A DNA stretch of 64,000 nucleotides from a virus. The DNA is taken from positions 119,071 to 183,070 of the IMG/VR virus record IMGVR_UViG_3300047444_000299; one strand, written 5' to 3'. Each line of letters opens with the position of its first letter. The first letter of the stretch is position 1. The notes below the pieces were generated by a model. That model saw only the letters and a list, made by a program, of their open reading frames with translations, was not told where the DNA came from and ran no database searches. Below, one piece after another: positions 20,542 to 29,054 of this stretch. The translations under genes were made by a program, and so were the position numbers.

Positions 20542-21579
20542 TTATGCATAACTGGTAATTTTTTTCAGACCCGGCGAATAATGGTTTTGATACATCGTCA
20601 TCACCGACCCCGATGTATTTTTAGGACGATTACCGGCCTGATTGAATGAAATGTGAATCCACGGGGCATTTCCATGCTCCCAAAGTAATTGATCGTAATT
20701 CAAGTTGGCCTTAACCCATTGGGCAATCGCAAACATTTGATCGTATGACTTGCCGGGGAATTGTATATCCACAGCCTGACCCTTCTCATGTTGTGACCTG
20801 CCATTCTGGTGTGTACGGAATCCACTATTGATTCGGAAGCTACCGTATGTTGCCCTGAATGGCTCTAGGATGTTTTCCGCAAGAGCTTTCAAGTTACATA
20901 CAATCTGAGATTCGGTTAAACCATTTTGAGCTTTGATGGTGTGTGGGAACAATGCGTTAATACTTAAATGGCGCAGTTTGAAGTTCGCACTTAACTGGAA
21001 ATCGTAATCAATTGGTGTTGTAATCGCGGAACAATCTGAAACCGGTGTACTTGGTGGCTCTGGCTCTGGTACATCGTCTTCCACTTCTACCGGTACTTCT
21101 ACCGGGATCGGGGTTGGTGGTGATGTTTGCGGCAAAGGCGGATAGACCGGGGGCATTGGGGTAACACCACCAACACCACTACTAGCACTATTTACTTCAA
21201 ATTCATCGTCAATACCGGAATACCCAACATTGTTAATCAGGGGCTCGGCGTTTTTAAACGAATTTTGATTCGACGGCATTGTTACACCAAAGACCGTAAT
21301 AAACGATTCATTCGCATAAACCGTTGGCGACCCGACGTTAATGATTGACCCAAGATTAGTTAGATCAAATACCCGAGCCACTTGCTTCTTATTGGCATAG
21401 ACACTTACAGAACCTGTAGATGTTTTATGGTCTGGGTTTGGTAACACCCACGAATCATCTACCCGGTGAACCGGTAGGTGGTTAGCATTTACGTTAGGCG
21501 AACCTGTCAATGCGTTGGTTGCAATACCACCGCTTGGACCGGGAACGCATGTATCACCTACGCGGGTTATATTAGTCAT
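20542..21579 (-). CDS. PAAR-like spike protein fused to M15-family peptidase
   Basis: 345 aa. Residues 1-110 contain repeated PAAR-type segments (GDTCVPGPSGGIATNA, SGSVSVYANKKQVARVFD, INVGSPTVYANESFITVFG). A Pro/Glu-rich linker spans about 140-180. The C-terminus is a D-Ala-D-Ala peptidase of the VanY/M15 type, with zinc motif SQHEKGQAVDIQF and the second site WIHISFN. PAAR proteins cap the central spike; the attached peptidase should cut peptidoglycan cross-links during DNA entry. It lies next to gp5, whose lysozyme domain is absent here. Confidence 0.88.
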   Translation of the reverse strand: MTNITRVGDTCVPGPSGGIATNALTGSPNVNANHLPVHRVDDSWVLPNPDHKTSTGSVSVYANKKQVARVFDLTNLGSIINVGSPTVYANESFITVFGVTMPSNQNSFKNAEPLINNVGYSGIDDEFEVNSASSGVGGVTPMPPVYPPLPQTSPPTPIPVEVPVEVEDDVPEPEPPSTPVSDCSAITTPIDYDFQLSANFKLRHLSINALFPHTIKAQNGLTESQIVCNLKALAENILEPFRATYGSFRINSGFRTHQNGRSQHEKGQAVDIQFPGKSYDQMFAIAQWVKANLNYDQLLWEHGNAPWIHISFNQAGNRPKNTSGSVMTMYQNHYSPGLKKITSYA

Positions 21580-22172
21580 TAAGGGGTAACACCTGTTTCT
21601 GGATCAACTTGAATTGGGTTGATATTAAGTGGTGGTTTGGATGGGGCCGCGAAGGTTTGAACCTCTGTCGCCGCTGGATTTGTTGTTGGTGGTACAGACG
21701 GTTGAATTTTTTTCGCTGTACCCTCATTTGGAACAACTAACCCATCCACCGCAGGGTCACATATCCCACTGATTGCATCTTGCAGCAATTCTTCTGGGGA
21801 TTTGTGCATCCACGATGGGAGCATTGCTTCGACGGAAGACTTTAAGCCTTCAATTTCAGATCGTAATTCCGCGATTACTTCATCAGCAGCACCAATCATT
21901 TGTTGTTCAAGGGCTGCGATTTGAGCTTGAGTTTCTTCGGCAAATTCCATTAGGGTTTGTTCAAATGTTGCAACAGCACCTTTTGCAGATTCCAAGGCAC
22001 TTGATGCCTCCGACTTTACAGTATTTATAGCGGAACTTATTTTGGCCCCAATCGAGGCGGCTGTACCGGATGTTGGTGAATTGGTAATTGTATTAACAAT
22101 TCCATCCACCGCAGCACTAGCCGCCGAGCTGACTGAATCAACTAAGCTGTCTAAATTTTTACAAGCTGACAT
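21579..22172 (-). CDS. Coiled-coil tail-tip associated protein, unknown function
   Basis: 197 aa. Small residues dominate residues 1-60 (SVSSAASAAVDGIVNTI), then a long charged helix (TLMEFAEETQAQIAALEQQM) predicts a coiled coil, and the C-terminus is Pro-rich. It is sandwiched between gp5 and the PAAR-peptidase and overlaps the latter by one base. It may help load or chaperone the spike. A TATAAATA octamer at 22022-22029 lies inside the gene on the same strand. Confidence 0.7.
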   Translation of the reverse strand: MSACKNLDSLVDSVSSAASAAVDGIVNTITNSPTSGTAASIGAKISSAINTVKSEASSALESAKGAVATFEQTLMEFAEETQAQIAALEQQMIGAADEVIAELRSEIEGLKSSVEAMLPSWMHKSPEELLQDAISGICDPAVDGLVVPNEGTAKKIQPSVPPTTNPAATEVQTFAAPSKPPLNINPIQVDPETGVTP

Positions 22173-22180
22173 AAATCACC

Positions 22181-23452
22181 TTAGTTTAAATCGATCCGAG
22201 AACCTAAAATAGCGGTCGGACCAGTTGCATCAATTGTTGCGGCCCCGGAAACACCAACACTGAATGTTGCACAGGCTAGGCCGTATGCAGACGAAACGTT
22301 GATACTGTAACTACCACCAACCATATCGGTTTTGTTACCACCGGTAATATGGGTGAAATTGGTAGCAGCGGTTTGTGTCCAGTCGCCTAAACATTGAATT
22401 GAGTTTTTAGCACCGATTTGGAGCGAGTTGTTCATCCCAATCGATTCTGTTTTGTTTAGGGCAACAACTTCTGTTCTGTTGGAGCCATCGCGTTGTACTA
22501 CGTTACCTTGGGTGTTAACAAATGATTCACCCAGAATATCGCGAGTATAATTACCCTCGATCTTTTCAGATAGGCTACCCTTAATCAATCTAGTTACATC
22601 CCCATTAACCTGTTCCTGCACATCCCCTTGAACCAGAATCTTTGCATTACCCAAAATAGTTATGGTTTGATCTTTACCGACCAGAATATTTCTACCACCG
22701 ACGACAATAATAGTTTGATCTTCGGTAATTTTCTGGGATACAGAACCATCCGGTTGCCATTCTTCATAGGTTCCGGTAGTACCGTGCATCCAATGCATTC
22801 TTTCAGCACCCGGCGAATCATCAAATTCTTCAACATGACCCGATTCTGTTTCGCGTACATGGTTGTACGGGTAGCGGGTGTTGTTGGCCGCAGCCGGTTC
22901 ATCCCACTTCGGACCAAGGGCGTCTGTAGACCCTAGTACCCCAGTAGTCGCTACACTATTCACGGCAGTTGGGATACCTGTAATCCGAGCTGCAATTTTT
23001 GATGCAAGTCCCCTATGGGTTCTGAAAGCAGATCGTGCCAGACGGTTTAGATCCGGTTCGTTCAAAAACTTCGGGTAAACCCCCTTCGGATCGTTGAACC
23101 CTTGGGTTTTGTCCGGGGCGGCTACAGGGATTCCATCAATTGTCCCGAGGATATACGGAAGCTGGCATAGATGGCCGTCCAAGAAGAACCCAAAGACCAT
23201 AGAACCCTCTACAGGGCCGTTTGGTGATATACCAACACCACTAACCGATGCAGATTGCACAGAATTGATGGTTTGCGCCCAAAGCAGTTCTTCGGTTGGA
23301 ATACCCTTGAACTGGTCTTTTACTTTATCGGCGGTATGTGCGCCGTAAACCCGAACCCGTAGACGACCCATTTCAAGTGGGTCATTACGAGCCTCGACAA
23401 CTCCGAAGAACCAATTCAACTCAAATTGTGTATTACTTTTCACGTTTCTCAC
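22181..23452 (-). CDS. 5: Central baseplate hub / spike protein gp5, without lysozyme domain
   Basis: 423 aa (T4 575). The N-terminal OB-fold is clear (FFGVVEARNDPLEMGRLRVR VYG) and the C-terminal beta-helix needle is visible as regular repeats such as ILVQGDVQEQVNGDVTRLIK and HITGGNKTDMVGGSYSINV. T4 gp5 carries a lysozyme domain between the two; here the linker (residues about 130-200) has no lysozyme motif. It overlaps gene 27 by 20 bp and forms the hub with it. Confidence 0.9.
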   Translation of the reverse strand: MRNVKSNTQFELNWFFGVVEARNDPLEMGRLRVRVYGAHTADKVKDQFKGIPTEELLWAQTINSVQSASVSGVGISPNGPVEGSMVFGFFLDGHLCQLPYILGTIDGIPVAAPDKTQGFNDPKGVYPKFLNEPDLNRLARSAFRTHRGLASKIAARITGIPTAVNSVATTGVLGSTDALGPKWDEPAAANNTRYPYNHVRETESGHVEEFDDSPGAERMHWMHGTTGTYEEWQPDGSVSQKITEDQTIIVVGGRNILVGKDQTITILGNAKILVQGDVQEQVNGDVTRLIKGSLSEKIEGNYTRDILGESFVNTQGNVVQRDGSNRTEVVALNKTESIGMNNSLQIGAKNSIQCLGDWTQTAATNFTHITGGNKTDMVGGSYSINVSSAYGLACATFSVGVSGAATIDATGPTAILGSRIDLN

Positions 23453-24662
23453 CTTTGATATTCGATTCTTTTCGAATGCTCACTGTCATGTAGTAATCTT
23501 TCGATGTAATTTCATGTTTAATTTGGGAAATTAGATATTTACCAGAACTAGTGAAATCCACGTCAGGACCAAACTTGAAATCGAAATAAACTGTATCACC
23601 AAGTTGTATATCGATGTTTCCGGGAATTTTCACAATCATTTCAGTTGAATTCAGCAATGTCCGGTTCATAATCCGCTTCAATCGCTGATTCACGGTCGAT
23701 TCACGGTTGGTGCTGTAAACTGAATTGCCCGGTTGCACCCGGTAGTGCATATCCTTTGGATACTCTGGTGCGACGGAACCGATGTAAATCTTTTCCGGGT
23801 TCATCGTCGGATATGCCGTAACATAGTCGTCATACCCAATCTGGGAGGTAACAGCTCGCTTCTGGATTGTATCAATTTCATCCAAGGTAATCTGATACCC
23901 ACCCTCAACCCGATCTATCAAATCGAAATGAACACCTTTCGAAGCTTGATCAGCCTTCAACCTATCAAACTGAACCAAATTATCAATGTTGGCGTTGATA
24001 CGTTGTGTGAACGCAGCTTTACCCATCGTATACATCGATTTGAAATGCCAACCATTCAGATTTTCATAGAATCTATAATCGCTGGACAAGTTGTCTTTGG
24101 ATGTCGATTCGTTAGACAATCTATAGATAAAATCAAATGCAGTTGTGTTTGGGATAATCCAGTCACGCGGGTGTAATGTAGGTTCAACTTCTACGGTCAA
24201 CCCAAGACATGTCATTATGTCGGTTACAATATCCGACGTAAGAGCTTGTTTATAAGACTTTGAAAATAGATTAGATTGAGACAGCCATTGTGATTCCGAC
24301 ACAAAATCCATAACCAGAAGTTGGTTGTTGTTGTCTTTTTGCTTCTGTAGGTTGTGAATTTTGGTAATCTTGTATTTCTTTACAAATTCAGTCTTCCCGA
24401 TAGCACCACCATCCAACCGGGTTTGAAATGAAACCTCAAGCCATTCCTGACCAACAATCGGTAAATTGATATGTAACCCATTATCATCAAGTACCGCGAT
24501 GGTTCCATGTTGATATGGAAACTGCCCACTCAAACTTTCAAAGATAGAAAGTTTCTGCATAACTCTTGAAATGTCATATTTATCACCCTGAAAGTTGATC
24601 AGGTTGATATATTTGATGATATGGGAATTTTGAGGCTGATTTAAACCATTAGGTACGCCCAT
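23433..24662 (-). CDS. 27: Baseplate hub protein gp27
   Basis: 409 aa (T4 391). It matches the gp27/gpD hub family: HIIKYINLINFQGDKYDISR near the start, IAVLDDNGLHINLPIVGQEW, and late IPGNIDIQLGDTVYFDFKFG followed by KYLISQIKHEI, typical of the tube-like hub domains. The gp27 trimer adapts the three-fold spike to the six-fold tube. It overlaps gene 53 by 14 bp and gene 5 by 20 bp. Confidence 0.92.
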   Translation of the reverse strand: MGVPNGLNQPQNSHIIKYINLINFQGDKYDISRVMQKLSIFESLSGQFPYQHGTIAVLDDNGLHINLPIVGQEWLEVSFQTRLDGGAIGKTEFVKKYKITKIHNLQKQKDNNNQLLVMDFVSESQWLSQSNLFSKSYKQALTSDIVTDIMTCLGLTVEVEPTLHPRDWIIPNTTAFDFIYRLSNESTSKDNLSSDYRFYENLNGWHFKSMYTMGKAAFTQRINANIDNLVQFDRLKADQASKGVHFDLIDRVEGGYQITLDEIDTIQKRAVTSQIGYDDYVTAYPTMNPEKIYIGSVAPEYPKDMHYRVQPGNSVYSTNRESTVNQRLKRIMNRTLLNSTEMIVKIPGNIDIQLGDTVYFDFKFGPDVDFTSSGKYLISQIKHEITSKDYYMTVSIRKESNIKGEKREK

Positions 24663-25272
24663 TCTGTTTACTCACAAATGCGTCTACAAACACCCTGATG
24701 TCTTCGGGGCGTATAATGAGGATCTTTCGAAGTTCCTCGTTCTTGTCCATTTCATATTCAACGTTAGTCACTGGGATCAGGGTTCCGATAAATTGAATGT
24801 GTTCCAGCGCTGTATCATAGACATTGAACCATTTGATGTTATCTGGATCGACGCTGTTATGTTTGATTCTAGCGTTGTACGACTCACTACCATCGTAAAA
24901 GAACGTTACCCCAGTTTCTGGAACTACGTTGTAATACATATCCCCGGTTACCGGGTCAACATGGTGATGGATCGCATCGGCACCGCCGAAATCTGCATAC
25001 TTCTTTTCAGCATAAGCCCGAATCACATCATCCGGGCGAATCCAACCGTGCCACGGATCGATAACCCCATTAATCAGCAACAGAACCCATTCCAAGTTAG
25101 GATCGCCGTATAGGCTATAGGCAAGCTGTTCTGGGCGTGGGGCGCCAATAATCGTATATTGGCGATGAATGAATAGGTGTTTAATTTGGTCATATGACAA
25201 TCCCAAATCTACAAATAGATTTGGGATTGTATAACCTTCATATGTAACCGATCCAAATTTATCTAAAATCAT
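24649..25272 (-). CDS. 53: Baseplate wedge protein gp53
   Basis: 207 aa (T4 196). The signature is near the N-terminus: FGSVTYEGYTIPNLF, then YTIIGAPRPEQLAYSLYGDP followed by NLEWVLLLINGVIDPWHGW, a LysM-like segment that gp53 uses to join wedges. A perfect 14-bp inverted repeat lies in codons about 15-25. It overlaps gene 48 by 4 bp. Confidence 0.93.
   Translation of the reverse strand: MILDKFGSVTYEGYTIPNLFVDLGLSYDQIKHLFIHRQYTIIGAPRPEQLAYSLYGDPNLEWVLLLINGVIDPWHGWIRPDDVIRAYAEKKYADFGGADAIHHHVDPVTGDMYYNVVPETGVTFFYDGSESYNARIKHNSVDPDNIKWFNVYDTALEHIQFIGTLIPVTNVEYEMDKNEELRKILIIRPEDIRVFVDAFVSKQNGRT
25197..25230. repeat. Perfect 14-bp inverted repeat inside the start of gene 53
   Basis: Arms ACAATCCCAAATCT and AGATTTGGGATTGT with a 6-nt loop, 43-76 bases downstream of the gp53 ATG. 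The RNA hairpin would be very stable and could slow or gate translation. Confidence 0.85.
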
Positions 25273-26159
25273 AGATTAAAATCCTGAATGTCTTCGCGAG
25301 TTACAATAGTGTTTTCGATGAATTCTAATGTCAACTTAATCGCAATTGGATCACCGGTTTCAAAGCTTTTCCACGTACCATCCGGGGTATAGTCGATTTC
25401 AACACTGGTTAGGAACGCAGGACCAAATTTGAACACCGGGATAATACGATTGGACACCCCAGAAGCTTCAACTTCTTCGATATACCATCGACTAGGGACG
25501 CGGATGTAATCGTTAGATACCGCACTGGTGGCCGAGTTTGCCTTAAAGAATTTAATCATCCCGGCAATTTGAACCAATTCAGCTTGATTGCGCGGACGCA
25601 GATCAAACGTAAATTTCTGCTTACGAAGGGCTGTACCAGTAAAGTTTGCCGAATTGTGTTGGTTCCATACCGATCTACCAAAATCCTTCATCAGACTTGG
25701 GGCATGTTTGTTCATTTCATATCCAAGCACAGCTTTCGCGCCTTCAACCCCGGCCTGTCCAATCAGATGGTCATATCCACCACCCTTTTGAATAGCGTTG
25801 TTAAAAACCCATAGAAGCCCCCGACCATCCTCGTTGAAATGTTGGGTATATGAAGTTTCAAGTTCTGGCATGTAAAGAAATACCGATCCGATATTCTTTT
25901 CTCGAATTGTGGTAAGACTCCCGAATATTTCAGCACGCCTTGATGTTGGCTCATTACCCTGAATAGCATCGGTAGCATTGAAAACTAATCTTGATGTGTG
26001 GTGACTACCCTGCAATGTCAGGGGGTACATCCATTTCCCTTTAGTTTTGCTGGTGTCGTTTCCAGAACCACCGACCAAACCAGTAATGTCGTCCCATAGC
26101 CCGGAAACTTTTTTAGAGGCTTCACCTGCTAGTTGATTGATGGACGGTATAATCGGCAT
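25269..26159 (-). CDS. 48: Baseplate tail-tube cap protein gp48
   Basis: 296 aa (T4 gp48 364). It has a tube-cap pattern: GSVFLYMPELETSYTQHFN, FDLRPRNQAELVQIAGMIKF followed by FKANSA, and SVEIDYTPDGTWKSF near the C-terminus. gp48 binds the hub and starts tube assembly with gp54. First gene of the minus-strand unit that begins in the divergent promoter region at 26.2 kb. Assignment to gp48 rather than gp54 rests on size, fold and the presence of a separate gp54-like gene. Confidence 0.85.
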   Translation of the reverse strand: MPIIPSINQLAGEASKKVSGLWDDITGLVGGSGNDTSKTKGKWMYPLTLQGSHHTSRLVFNATDAIQGNEPTSRRAEIFGSLTTIREKNIGSVFLYMPELETSYTQHFNEDGRGLLWVFNNAIQKGGGYDHLIGQAGVEGAKAVLGYEMNKHAPSLMKDFGRSVWNQHNSANFTGTALRKQKFTFDLRPRNQAELVQIAGMIKFFKANSATSAVSNDYIRVPSRWYIEEVEASGVSNRIIPVFKFGPAFLTSVEIDYTPDGTWKSFETGDPIAIKLTLEFIENTIVTREDIQDFNL

Positions 26160-26172
26160 AATTTCACCATAG

Positions 26173-26180
26173 TATAAATA
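26173..26180 (+). promoter_or_regulatory. Late promoter for gene 4 unit (plus strand)
   Basis: Perfect TATAAATA 31 bp before the preferred gene 4 start, back to back with a minus-strand late-type promoter. Confidence 0.8.
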
Positions 26181-26193
26181 AGTAATAATATAG

Positions 26194-26201
26194 TATTTAT
26201 G
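26194..26201 (-). promoter_or_regulatory. Late promoter for gene 48-53-27-5 unit (minus strand)
   Basis: CATAAATA (7 of 8 to TATAAATA) 35 bp upstream of the gene 48 ATG. The two divergent late promoters overlap in their upstream DNA. Confidence 0.65.
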
Positions 26202-26210
26202 AGGTTGTAT

Positions 26211-26681
26211 ATGGCCGGTTCACAATCCGGGACTTATCGGGGGAGATATACACCGACCAACAGAAATAAATACAAGGGCAACATAGAGAAAGTTCACTAT
26301 CGTAGTTCTTGGGAATTGGCTGTTATGAAGTGGTTAGATTTTTCACCATTGGTCAAGCGATGGAATTCGGAGGATGTTGTAATCCAATACAAGGATACAA
26401 TGGACCAGAGAATGCATCGGTATTTCATCGACTTCTGGGTTGAATTTGAAAATGGGATTATCTATTTGTGGGAAGTAAAACCCTACGCACAGACCCAAGT
26501 TCCATTGCCCCCAAAACGAGTTACCCCAGCGTCCAAGGCGCGACATCTAGAAGAAGTATTCACTTACCAGAAGAATCGGGACAAGTGGATCGCCGCGAAA
26601 AAGTTCGCAGATGAACGCAGTTGGATATTCAAGGTGCTGACCGAAAAAGCACTCCGCAAATATGGGATTCTGACAACATAA
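26211..26681 (+). CDS. 4: Head completion protein gp4
   Basis: 156 aa (T4 150). It contains GRYTPTNRNKYKGNIEKVHY and RSSWELAVMKWLDFSPLVKR, MHRYFIDFWVEFENG and YLWEVKPYAQT, an endonuclease-like fold family. gp4 finishes the packaged head before tail joining. Of two in-frame ATGs (26199 and 26211) the second has GAGG 6 bases upstream and is preferred. Stop and next start overlap (TAATG). Confidence 0.92.
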   Translation: MAGSQSGTYRGRYTPTNRNKYKGNIEKVHYRSSWELAVMKWLDFSPLVKRWNSEDVVIQYKDTMDQRMHRYFIDFWVEFENGIIYLWEVKPYAQTQVPLPPKRVTPASKARHLEEVFTYQKNRDKWIAAKKFADERSWIFKVLTEKALRKYGILTT

Positions 26682-27274
26682 TGGCAGAAACAAAACCAAG
26701 GGTTCGTAAAGAGCCTGACAAGGTAGCCCAGTTTAGAGCCTCATTGGCTGCAATGGACGCCCTACCTAACGCTAAGAAGAACAACAAAAGCATCAAATGG
26801 TTCAAGGAGACTGTAGAAGGTATCCCGAAATCCAAGATTGCCCCGAAACTACAAGCGGGCAAGATGTACACCTATGTATATGATGCAAAGTACAAAAAGA
26901 CACTCCCGTACTGGGATCGATTCCCGCTTATCATCATGTTGGATGTGACACCAACCCACCAATTGGGTTTGAACCTTCACTACCTCCCACCGAAGGCCAG
27001 ACAGGCTTTTATGGAGAAAATCCTAGCAATGTTAAGCCAAAAGAACCTTGGACCGAAAGCATATTTCAAAATCAACTGGGATGCGGTTAAACGTTATCCG
27101 GGTGCTGATAAAATGATCAAGTTATATATTCGATCACGGATCAAGGGTCATATGGTGGAAATCAATCCAATGTATTGGGCCAACGCAATTTATCTACCAA
27201 CACAACAATTCTTGGACAAAGACGGCAAACGTTTTTCTGCACGGAAAGTTTGGGCGGATGGGAAGACACACTAA
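26681..27274 (+). CDS. Conserved phage structural/assembly protein, possible gp2-like DNA end protector
   Basis: 197 aa. The N-terminus is basic. The central block KMYTYVYDAKYKKTLPYWDR then FPLIIMLDVTP and GLNLHYLPPKARQAFME is a conserved module I recall from T4-like and other large phages, but I cannot tie it to one gene with certainty. In T4, genes 4, 2 and 3 are adjacent and co-transcribed, so its place right behind gene 4 makes gp2 (protects DNA ends from RecBCD) a reasonable guess. Overlaps both neighbours by one base. Confidence 0.8.
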   Translation: MAETKPRVRKEPDKVAQFRASLAAMDALPNAKKNNKSIKWFKETVEGIPKSKIAPKLQAGKMYTYVYDAKYKKTLPYWDRFPLIIMLDVTPTHQLGLNLHYLPPKARQAFMEKILAMLSQKNLGPKAYFKINWDAVKRYPGADKMIKLYIRSRIKGHMVEINPMYWANAIYLPTQQFLDKDGKRFSARKVWADGKTH

Positions 27275-28044
27275 TGGCAACAATCGATATCGACAAATTC
27301 AGAGCCGCTTTACTGAAAGACGACCTTGGACGAGCAAACTTGTTCAAGGTCGAGTTTCCAAGCAAGATTGGTATTAAGATTAAAACAACAGATGGGTATA
27401 CCGGTAGTAGCATATTCCGATCAATCACAGACACCTTATCCAAAGAAGTATTGGCGAGAGCCGAACCGTACAGACATCTAACTGGGTTCTTTAGCCCTGA
27501 GATTATCCGAGCGGCTGGACTGGGGGATATGTTGGATAAATACCTACAATATCCATATGATTTGGGGATGTATGTAAAGGATGTTGGCGTTCCGGGTAGA
27601 ACCTTAACAACAACAGATGTACATTCAAACCAGATCCCGTATAGCATAGTAACTGGTAGTGAATTTGATTTAATGTCAATGACATTCATCGTAACACCAT
27701 CCCAAAAAGAGCGTCAGTTCTTTTTAGATTGGATGAACAAAGCCTGTAATATGGATAATTTCAAATTCGGGTTTTATGAGGATTACGTCGCAAACATCAA
27801 TATCAAATTCTGCGACCGCCAAGGGAACATGGCATCTAAAACTGAGATTGCAGAAGCCTATCCAGTTAGTGTATCGGATATGGCATTGTCATATGACAAT
27901 AACAATCAGCTTGCGACATTCGATGTTCAATTCAAATTCAAGAATGTTGTAACCAAAGAAGCCACGGATTCGGGTGACGGGAATATCTTTACCGAAGCCA
28001 AGCATTGGTACGATTCCATCAAACGCATTTCCAAGATCATTTAA
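27274..28044 (+). CDS. 54: Baseplate tail-tube initiator gp54-like
   Basis: 256 aa (T4 gp54 320). It starts at the ATG overlapping the previous stop. It has a tube-fold pattern: DLGRANLFKVEFPSKIG at the start, VKDVGVPGRTLTTTDVHSNQ in the middle, FDLMSMTFIVTPSQKERQFF, and a C-terminal AYPVSVSDMALSYDNNNQLA then TFDVQFKF. gp54 sits on gp48 and nucleates tube and sheath. T4 keeps 48 and 54 together; here they are divided between divergent units. Confidence 0.82.
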   Translation: MATIDIDKFRAALLKDDLGRANLFKVEFPSKIGIKIKTTDGYTGSSIFRSITDTLSKEVLARAEPYRHLTGFFSPEIIRAAGLGDMLDKYLQYPYDLGMYVKDVGVPGRTLTTTDVHSNQIPYSIVTGSEFDLMSMTFIVTPSQKERQFFLDWMNKACNMDNFKFGFYEDYVANINIKFCDRQGNMASKTEIAEAYPVSVSDMALSYDNNNQLATFDVQFKFKNVVTKEATDSGDGNIFTEAKHWYDSIKRISKII

Positions 28045-28056
28045 GAGTATTTTATT

Positions 28057-28860
28057 ATGGGCAAACTTGCCAACCTAGCATTAGATTCGCTACCAACATT
28101 CAAATGTTTAGTTCCTAGCTTGGGAAAGATGGTTACACTACGATCTTTTGTAACCAAAGAACAAAAACTTTTGCTGATCGCAAAACAATCTGAAGGTGAC
28201 AAACTCGAAGGTATTGTGAATGCGGTTAGTCAAGTCATTCAAAACTGCATCACCATTGGTGATGTTGTAGTAAGCGAACTACCAAGTTTTGACATTGAAT
28301 ACATGTTCGTCCAACTGTTCATGCATTCGACCGGTACATCCAAATCCAAATCGTTCTACCTGTGCAAAAATCCTGTACTGGATGCCGAGGGGAATCAAAC
28401 CACGAATGAACAAGGTGAATTAGTCACTTGCGACCAGCCAAACGGTGTGGTAGTCGAACTCAAAGAAGCTAAAGTGTCCACCAGTGAAATTCAGACTGGG
28501 ATCATCGAAGTCAAATCCTCGTCCATCGACAAACTGATATTGAAGTACCCAAACTTCGAACAGATTACACGTCATGATATTGGAGTTGCCGAAGACGACA
28601 TTGAAGCCACGATGCAAGTCTATGCCGAATGCCTGACCTTTGTTTACAAAGCCGATGGCGTTGTTATGAATAATGGCGAAGACTACAACACAGAAGACGC
28701 CCTTGAATTGATGGAATTACTCCCTAAAAATATTTTCGACCAAGTTATTGCGTTCTTTGTCAATATCCCATCGGTTACCGGACACGCAGATTTTGCATGT
28801 CGGAAATGTGGACATACCGCAAAGATCGAACTGCGAGGTCTAAACGATTTTTTCTCTTAA
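28057..28860 (+). CDS. 26: Baseplate hub protein gp26 / T4 baseplate protein family
   Basis: 267 aa (T4 208). It has the family pattern SLGKMVTLRSFVTKEQKLLL at the N-terminus and, at the C-terminus, the zinc-ribbon-like FACRKCGHTAKIELRGLNDF. It acts in hub assembly. The stop codon comes two codons after the slippery sequence T TTT TTC; a -1 shift there would add 66 residues resembling the gp51-type tail. It lies directly upstream of the tape measure gene. Confidence 0.85.
   Translation: MGKLANLALDSLPTFKCLVPSLGKMVTLRSFVTKEQKLLLIAKQSEGDKLEGIVNAVSQVIQNCITIGDVVVSELPSFDIEYMFVQLFMHSTGTSKSKSFYLCKNPVLDAEGNQTTNEQGELVTCDQPNGVVVELKEAKVSTSEIQTGIIEVKSSSIDKLILKYPNFEQITRHDIGVAEDDIEATMQVYAECLTFVYKADGVVMNNGEDYNTEDALELMELLPKNIFDQVIAFFVNIPSVTGHADFACRKCGHTAKIELRGLNDFFS
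28848..28854 (+). promoter_or_regulatory. Probable -1 ribosomal frameshift site
   Basis: Canonical X XXY YYZ heptamer T TTT TTC in the gp26 reading frame, four bases before the TAA stop. The -1 frame is open through the site and continues for 66 codons. Confidence 0.65.
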
Positions 28861-29054
28861 CTCAGGCCGAAGATAGTCTTGGTGATTACATGAAAACCAA
28901 CTTCGACCTGCAAAAATACCACCAATATTCTCTATCCGAATTAGAGTCAATGATGCCTTGGGAAAGAAAAACTTTGATTACCCAAGTTATGCAATGGCTG
29001 GATTCGGAAAAGAAACGACTGGACAGAATGAGAAATGGCCGACAACGACAATGA
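28854..29054 (+). CDS. 3' ORF (gp51-like) probably translated as -1 frameshift extension of gp26
   Basis: The -1 frame runs for 66 residues beginning LLTQAEDSLGDYMKTNF and continuing YHQYSLSELESMMPWERKTL, a segment typical of hub assembly proteins of T4-like phages. The only ATG inside (28890) has at best a weak ribosome site (GGTG). The reading frame is open upstream through the slippery heptamer and overlaps the tape measure start by 20 bp. I read it as the C-terminal part of a 332-residue gp26-51 fusion, analogous to gpG-gpGT of lambda. Independent initiation at 28890 is the alternative. Confidence 0.7.
   Translation, partial: LLTQAEDSLGDYMKTNFDLQKYHQYSLSELESMMPWERKTLITQVMQWLDSEKKRLDRMRNGRQRQ

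Noticed and set aside
22022-22029. TATAAATA on the minus strand inside the coiled-coil gene
   Set aside because: Inside coding sequence, about 440 bp before the next gene; possible internal promoter but not supported.
22181-23452. Expected lysozyme domain in gp5
   Set aside because: No E-x8-D-x5-T type lysozyme motif or matching length between OB-fold and needle; domain considered absent.
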